This document shows, in pieces, positions 58,593 through 64,000 of a stretch of DNA of 64,000 nucleotides; the stretch's first letter is position 1, and every line of letters starts with the position of its first letter. The stretch is from the NCBI GenBank assembly GCA_940671915.1, contig CALNVZ010003435.1:15058114-15122113 (forward strand), written 5' to 3'. The translations under genes and the position numbers were made by a program. This DNA comes from Paracentrotus lividus (taxonomy: Eukaryota; Echinodermata; Echinoidea; Camarodonta; Echinidae). The notes beneath the pieces are model-generated. The model searched no databases. It was not told the DNA's origin and worked only from the letters and a program-made list of their open reading frames with translations.

Positions 58593-61522
58593 CTGTAAGA
58601 AATATAATAATGAATTCATTTTAGTATAATGCACTTATCTGCCTACAGTGGTGTTCAAGGTACACATTAAAAAGGAAAAAAAATCACTGCTAGTATATTC
58701 ACTAAAGTACCTGACAAAATAGATAAACATTAAATCAACAAATGTAATGACAAAGTTATTAAGAGCTTTATTCAATCATCATTAAGATATACAAACATAT
58801 GGAGTATGTCAAGAAGTTCTCTCATAATTATCATTATACATGTAGGTTAAATTTTGTTGTGCTGAGTATTATAAGAATAGTATAAGAATAGCTTTATCAA
58901 GTAATGATGTCATTCCAAAATCCATTTAAATCAATTTCATAAAGTCAAATGGCAAAAATTACCTATCTATATACTCATTATAAACTTAATGCATTTTTAT
59001 AAGGATATTGCAGATGATATAAAATGTTGAAAACTGCCTGAAATATATTTACGAAATAAATTTGATAATATTGAATATGTCTTGAGGCTTGAAATAGAAT
59101 TGATGAATGGACATAGGCATGTGCATTCATTATGTTTTAAATTTACATTTAATCAGGGTTTATTCTTACCTTAGGTTTGCCAAAGTGCATTGATTCACAC
59201 CATGCAGTAAAGCATCTTTCAGCCTTGGTGACATTCTCAGCATCACGATGCTTGCAGTAGAGACGAATGTAGTGCTCTACAAAGTTCTCTGGCAACATCT
59301 GGGATACCTGAATGGTATAGATTTGAAATCAATTAGCTTATCAAATCCTTTCGCAAAACACTAAGTTTTATTGACATCATATCCATTTTTTTTAAATAGA
59401 AATTAACCTGATGTTGAATTTAAAAGATCCTTCATACACAAGATATTGCAGGTAATTACAGGCAGATCATGTTTTTAAAAAAAAGTCCTTGAGACCAGCT
59501 AGGGTGCTTCATTATAAGCTCTTATTTCATACATTTGTATAGGACTTGCTGTTTACTTTGTTATAAGCAGTAATTCACTTTAAGTGACTTTGTTGTTACA
59601 GGATTTGCATGTATGAAAAATGTTATGATCTACGTTATAAGTCATGTTAGTATAGACCATACAGAACAGGGTTTGAATCCCTTTTAGAGCACCACTATTC
59701 TTAAGAATAACACTTTACCTGTCCCTTCCTGATCTTGATAGCTCTAGTTGGGTCCTCCTTGGAGTAGAACCTAACATAGTCCACAGGGTTCTGATTCCCC
59801 ATACCATAGTTCATCGTAACCACCTGAAAAGAGGAAATAAAGAACATAACATTATTCTGAATGAACTTTAAGATCCAAGAAATTTGCTTCCACTACATAT
59901 TTATCAAGAAGTATATTGTAGCTGGTCACGCCGGAGAATATGAAAAACATTGAAAACAATATTTTGCCCCCCCCCCCCAAAAAAAAAAAGTTTCTTCACA
60001 TATCCATTAATAATAATCATTTATTATTTAATCCATCAGAATTCAAAAGTGCACATCCCGCCAACCATTTTAGACTCATGACTTTCAAATTTAGACATTA
60101 AAATGGATGTCCATAAAGAAATTATTTGAAAAAAAGAATATGATAAAGACAGAAAGTCATCTCCAGCCTGGACTACGATGTGCAGGACTTGTGCTTCAAA
60201 AAACCCAGTGCTCGTCTAAAAGCTTATGTTGATAGAGCTTTCTCTGCAGCTGCTTCACATATGTGGAACTCTCTACCTATCTAACTTTAAAATTTGAACA
60301 ATATCGACACCTTCAAATCTGAACTCAAAACCTATCTTTTCGGGCAATTTTGTGAATAATGTACATATTTGGTGAGCCAGACGCATTTGAATGTTTTGGC
60401 AGATAAATGGTGCTTTACAAATGCTGTTCATCATCATCATTGTCATTTATCAATTTAAATAAATGTCTTAATTAGCTTCCTCTGTTTATCAACATTAATC
60501 TAAGCTAAGGAAAGAAGGAAATCAAGTACTTACATGCACCACCAAGTCATCTGGATCAAGCTGGGGTCCATTGAGATCCTTCTCGGAAAGGGCTAGACAA
60601 ATCTTCTTACTGATTTCAATTTCACTCTACATAAACAGAGCAAACATAATTAGATATATCAACAACAAATCAAAAACATGTACAGGTAATGCATATCAGA
60701 TATTTACATTAAAATTCATTGGATACTATTGAGAAAACACCAATAATTGGAATGTTTCTTTTGATATGACTGGAAAATATGAGGACATGCTCAACTAATT
60801 TCACTCCAAAAGTCTTGGCTTTAATACCCTACAACATCAATTTGTGCATTTTATAATACATGCACCACCAACGTTCATTATCATAAGATGCCTAATTTTC
60901 CTTGTGGGTCAACAACTTATTTTTTCCCTATAGGCTATAGCATGCACCACAAGTGAGATTTGAAAAATCATGGTCTTCAGTGAGGCATTTTTATCCGCAT
61001 TGCTTCACGTCACCCAGGTGTCTAAAGGGTAGACAGTAGGATGTGAATGCCATTTTGGCAGGATAAGAACATGATTATCTTGTTGGAATGCTCCCTCATG
61101 AAAGGGAGAGTGTGCACTATAGGTACAAAATCAAAATTCAATGCCATGACCTTTTTAATGAGATGCTGCAGACAATTCAGTACTTACTGAACTGAACATA
61201 TTCTACAATTGAAAATAAATTTAACCACTGCAGACATGTTTTGAGTCAAAACAAGAAGAACTGCCTCGTTATAATGAAATCTTGTATCCGTGCTCATTAT
61301 AATAGTAGTAGACTGTATTTACTCACCTCTAGTGTGATATCTGTAGGTGGTTGTGTCTGTCCCACACACTTGTATAGCTGTCTGGTTAGTATCTTCTCTA
61401 TGATACCCTTGGATTTCTTCAGCTTAACGTTCTGTGAGAAGTTTATGTGCTCTAACACACTGTCTGTTAGCAATGTGTAGGCATGCATGTCATCCAGCGA
61501 CTCAGACATAGTCAGCTTTTTC
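58455..61522 (-). CDS. SAMHD1: SAMHD1, dNTP triphosphohydrolase: last five coding exons
   Basis: Five exons (61,522-61,327; 60,626-60,534; 59,823-59,719; 59,307-59,170; 58,592-58,455) join in frame into 222 residues and TAA. SAMHD1 splits dNTPs to deoxynucleosides and triphosphate as a GTP/dNTP-induced tetramer, keeps dNTP pools low, and restricts retroviruses. Matches with human from memory: DDM.AYT.LTD, KCVGQTQP (human KYVGETQP), MNYGM..NPVDYVRFY (human MDYGM..NPIDHVSFY), RAIKI, QVSQMLPE.F.E..IR.YCK (human QVSQLLPEKF), WC....F.KP. By alignment, human R451 and K455 (allosteric nucleotide contacts) are kept, Cys522 is Ser, and a TP site stands where human T592 is. The SAM and HD domains lie beyond the right edge. 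Which paralogue this is cannot be told. Confidence 0.95.
59170..59307 (-). CDS. SAMHD1: SAMHD1 coding exon (second from last)
   Basis: 46 codons, phase 0 at both ends: VSQMLPENFVEHYIRLYCK to AWCESMHFGKPK. Acceptor CATTCAG and donor GTAAGA fit. It aligns with human VSQLLPEKFAEQLIRVYCK to WCADRNFTKP. Confidence 0.95.
59719..59823 (-). CDS. SAMHD1: SAMHD1 coding exon (third from last)
   Basis: 35 codons, phase 0: VVTMNYGMGNQNPVDYVRFY, then SKEDPTRAIKIRKGQ. Acceptor CTTTTCAG and donor GTAAAG. The Ser at 59,763-59,761 stands in place of human Cys522. Confidence 0.95.
59951..59999. repeat. C run plus A run in SAMHD1 intron
   Basis: A run of C followed by a run of A within the intron; likely length-variable. 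Confidence 0.7.
60150..60450 (+). mobile_element. LINE 3' end (L2/CR1-like), in SAMHD1 intron on the opposite strand
   Basis: The + strand frame reads ARLKAYVDRAFSAAASHMWNSLP, then DTFKSELKTYLF, the usual last residues of the L2/CR1-type LINE polyprotein (pattern DRAFS..AP.LWNSLP..I). It ends TGGTGCTTTACAAATGCTGT and a CATCATCAT tail, as those LINE 3' UTRs do. Strongly 5'-truncated and with a broken frame. Confidence 0.75.
60534..60626 (-). CDS. SAMHD1: SAMHD1 coding exon (fourth from last)
   Basis: 31 codons, phase 0: SEIEISKKICLALSEKDLNG to DPDDLVVH. Least conserved of the five; it corresponds to the human segment around KAEDFIVDV. Acceptor TTATGTAG, donor GTAAGT. Confidence 0.9.
61257..61315. 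mobile_element. Right end of a pogo/Tigger-like MITE beside a SAMHD1 donor site
   Basis: CTGCCTCGTTATAATGAAAT and CTCATTATAATAGTAGTAGACTG followed by TA match the family at 13,969 and 48,880. The end lies about 10 bases from the SAMHD1 donor at 61,326. The left terminus was not found. Confidence 0.55.
61327..61522 (-). CDS. SAMHD1: SAMHD1 coding exon (fifth from last)
   Basis: One carried base plus 65 codons: KKLTMSESLDDMHAYTLLTD to KILTRQLYKCVGQTQPPTD. Acceptor TTTGAATAG, donor GTGAGT. The Arg at 61,383-61,381 and Lys at 61,371-61,369 align with human R451 and K455. Its 5' edge is repeated in the upstream intron. Confidence 0.95.
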
Positions 61523-61890
61523 CTATTCAAATGGAAGAGGGAACAAAAAGTAAAAGGGTGTAAATTGTTAAAAGTTTTCTCTTATACAGAAGTATTGGTA
61601 AAGAAAACAAAAGAGAGAGTGACTATAAGTTTTGTCTTTAAACAATGTATTCTACTAAATGAAGCAATTATGTCAGTGTATAGCCATGCATGACATAGTT
61701 AGATTTTTTCCTATTCAAATGTAAAAAGAAAGAGTGTACATCAAACAAATTTTCTCCTGTTCAGAAATATAAGTAAGTAAAGCATGTGTGCAAGTGTGTG
61801 CTCTACTAATGTCAGAATAGGCATGCATATCATTCAGTGATCCAGAGATGGTCAGCATGTTCCTGTTCAATGGCACAAGGGAACAAACAG
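61488..61890 (-). repeat. Three copies of the SAMHD1 exon 5' edge and flanking intron
   Basis: The block GGCATGCATGTCATCCAGCG to TCCTATTCAAATGGAAGAGG (exon edge, acceptor, intron) recurs at offsets 188 and then 152. Copy 2 (to about 61,720) is decayed in its coding part. Copy 3 (about 61,808-61,890) keeps an acceptor (CATTGAACAG) and reads NMLTISGSLNDMHAYSD, close to KKLTMSESLDDMHAYTL of the real exon. Confidence 0.85.
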
Positions 61891-62172
61891 GTGATTTTTA
61901 GAGACAGTTGTTGTTTTCTGCATTCTTATAAACTGCTTTTCACATAAGGTATATAACATAGCATCTGCTGAGAGCAATATGGGCATTAATTACAGAACAG
62001 AATTATATTAGTTTTAAAAAAAACACTTAGCAGTGGGAGGTTTTAGAGTGCACCAAATTATCTTTAAATCATGAGTGGTCATGAAAAGGATACCAATCTC
62101 GATGTTGCGGTGAGCATGTTCTACCCGTCTTCAAGAGACCGAGTCTTGGTAAAAATCAAAGACTCATTCTCC

Positions 62173-62923
62173 TTAACCCTATTAAGACTGGGGTGTTTTG
62201 GTAGATGTCAAGACTGGGGGGGGGGGGCATGATGAAAAATTTGCACGATGGTAGTGTGCCAAGTAATCTACAAGACTACGCTGTTAATTTTAACATATGA
62301 TTTTAATTTTTACTTAATCTGAATTTTAATTATATGAATTAATTATGCTAATTTATGCATGAAATCATACTTTTTGCTCTAATTGAAAAAATAAAGTTCG
62401 AACAATTCTAAATTTGTGTATTATTATTACTTATAGCATTCATAACAATTGTAATAGGAAAAAGTTCCTGTATCGAATTTAATTTCTTATGTATTTTATT
62501 GTTTTATCAATTTCTTATGTATTTCTTTGTTTTTTTGACCTTTTGTTTTCCTTTGTTTTTTCACAAATATTATTGAAGAACCATTTTAAAGCATAATAAT
62601 GCTAAAATAAATTTATTTCAGCCAATGAAAGTGAAAATAATCATATCTTTATGAATAAGGTGAGAAAACTCCATTTGCAATGACAAAATCATGTTTTTGA
62701 GCCGTTTTCGGTCTGACGGATATTTTTGAAAATGGTGCAGCATTGTAACGGTATGACCGATTTTCGCAAAAATGGATTCAAAGATGCGCGAGACTTAAAG
62801 ACAGTCAGCGAGCGGCGTGATTAAAAAATTTTGCGTCGCGGAATGGTCGCGGAAAATGTCGAGGGGGGGTGCCATGATGGTGCCATGATGGTTCCCCCCC
62901 CCCCCCAGTCTGTTTCGGGTTAA
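62173..62923. mobile_element. TTAA-flanked MITE, about 751 bp
   Basis: The left end TTAACCCTATTAAGACTGGG and the reverse complement of the right end (TTAACCCGAAACAGACTGGG) match, each followed by G runs and CAT..ATG words. TTAA on both edges suggests a piggyBac-type target. No coding content. Confidence 0.7.
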
Positions 62924-62947
62924 GATGGTTAGGACAATAATAAATTT

Positions 62948-63196
62948 GCCCTACTTTGGCAAAAGGAAGCAAGTGACATACTATTAAACCAAATTTACAA
63001 ATTTAATGTTTTGATATTTTATGTGGTGCCATCTTTTTGCAGTCCAAATTTCATGTCTCAAAGTTTATCCATCTTTGAAATATTTATGGTAAGACATTAG
63101 GAGATCACATTGACATCAGTGTAAATGATGTAGGCATTTTGCTAATTTACAGGAAATGTCACTACTGTCACTTGCTTCCTTTTGCCAATGTAGGGC
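62948..63196. mobile_element. MITE, about 249 bp
   Basis: GCCCTACTTTGGCAAAAGGA plus AGCAAGTGACA on the left equals, with one mismatch, the reverse complement of TGTCACTTGCTTCCTTTTGC plus CAATGTAGGGC on the right. Non-coding; 25 bases from the previous element. Confidence 0.8.
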
Positions 63197-63199
63197 ATC

Positions 63200-64000
63200 A
63201 TGCTCCCTGAAACATCAAGAGTATGTAGGTTGTTTACAGGACTACTTATAACCTCAAGAAAGATAACACATATCAATTCTACTCCATGTAAAATGTAAAG
63301 TTAACGTATACCAATGTGCGGCATTAAATCGTAATTAAACAAGGCGCGTCCATTATCTAAGAGGCCAGACGCAACAAAGTGACGTTGGAAATACGGCTGA
63401 GAAGCGCAGAAATCTATACAGCTGGCTGCAATAATAAATTAGCTCACAAAAACTCGCGTAAGAAGACTTCCCTGCAGTAGAATGGTATTGTCCGTTCGGT
63501 TGAGCAATCTACTCGTGGAGATGAAAGAAATTGATGAACTTTTATCATGTTGTTAGTTAATAGATTCTCCAGACCAGATGGAGGAAATACACATTTGGGC
63601 AAGCTTATAACATTATTGTGCTGAAGTTGTAATCAGAATAAGCAATTCATATAAATTGATGCTCAAAACAATGACATATATTGTGAACTTGTCACAAGTC
63701 TTGTGAAGACGCCGTTCACATGTTTCTATGCGATATGCATGTGATAAGCGTAAATATTGACTAGTCGAGGAAAGAACCTCTTATGATTATGTTCAAAGTG
63801 ACAGGACTTTTTTTTAATCAATTAAAATGAATGTACCATCTCCGGAAAGCTGAGAATTCAAGCTTTTCATTGCCCTGTGAACAATAAGCTATAATAGTAT
63901 AATGCGGCATCGAGGATCAAAACTATGCAGCGCATGAGCTATTTTGAGAGCAAAATATACTATATTGTACAGAAATTAGATCTGACTAGGCTTTCGAATT
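63200..64000. other. SAMHD1 intron, no further exon seen
   Basis: The next SAMHD1 exon upstream (HD-domain side) was looked for on the minus strand and not found, so the intron probably runs past the right edge. Confidence 0.5.

Noticed and set aside
63200-64000. Next SAMHD1 exon (HD-domain side)
   Set aside because: No minus-strand frame with SAMHD1 motifs and splice sites could be found here.

Overview
This is AT-rich eukaryotic genomic DNA with introns: protein-coding exons have GT/AG borders, genes lie kilobases apart, and the gaps are full of short inverted-repeat transposons (MITEs), simple repeats and a few LINE tails. The two recognisable genes (VAC14 and SAMHD1) are animal genes. 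The style of the repeats (TIR/TTAA MITEs, hairpin elements, frequent TACATGTA words, homopolymer runs) suggests a marine invertebrate, most likely an echinoderm such as a sea urchin. That placement is inference; no species can be named from the window alone.

Layout. 1-1,090: decayed multi-copy gene with DDE-transposase-like motifs. 1,500-1,905: scattered 14-bp palindromes. 3,081-4,585 (+): last three exons of VAC14, the scaffold of the PIKfyve/FIG4 lipid kinase complex, with two local tandem duplications that cross exon ends. 5,600-16,860: no gene seen; MITEs, a 99-T run, GA-rich and ~195-bp tandem repeats. 16,868-21,573 (-): a large Ser/Thr/Gln-rich protein with a C-terminal zinc-finger pair; its 3.7 kb main exon is open, but its first ~1 kb changes frame several times. 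23,026-25,219: two inverted-repeat elements, one a 1.3 kb TA-flanked element with a TTAA-flanked MITE nested inside. 26,400-36,634: repeats and no supported gene. 40,317-44,605 (+): three exons of a second orphan zinc-finger protein with three C2H2 fingers. 48,880-56,000: MITEs, a 96-bp hairpin tandem array and a LINE tail. 58,455-61,522 (-): the last five coding exons of SAMHD1, the dNTP triphosphohydrolase and antiviral restriction factor; the HD catalytic domain lies beyond the right edge. The intron after the first of these exons in the window holds a LINE fragment on the opposite strand, and the intron before it holds two decaying copies of the exon's 5' edge. 62,173-63,196: two MITEs.

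The genes do not form a pathway: VAC14 acts on endolysosomal membranes, SAMHD1 on dNTP pools, and the two zinc-finger proteins are probably nuclear. The most notable recurring pattern is local tandem duplication that includes an exon-intron border or exon end, seen twice in VAC14 and once (three copies) in SAMHD1. No capsid- or envelope-bearing element, reverse-transcriptase ORF or CRISPR array was recognised.
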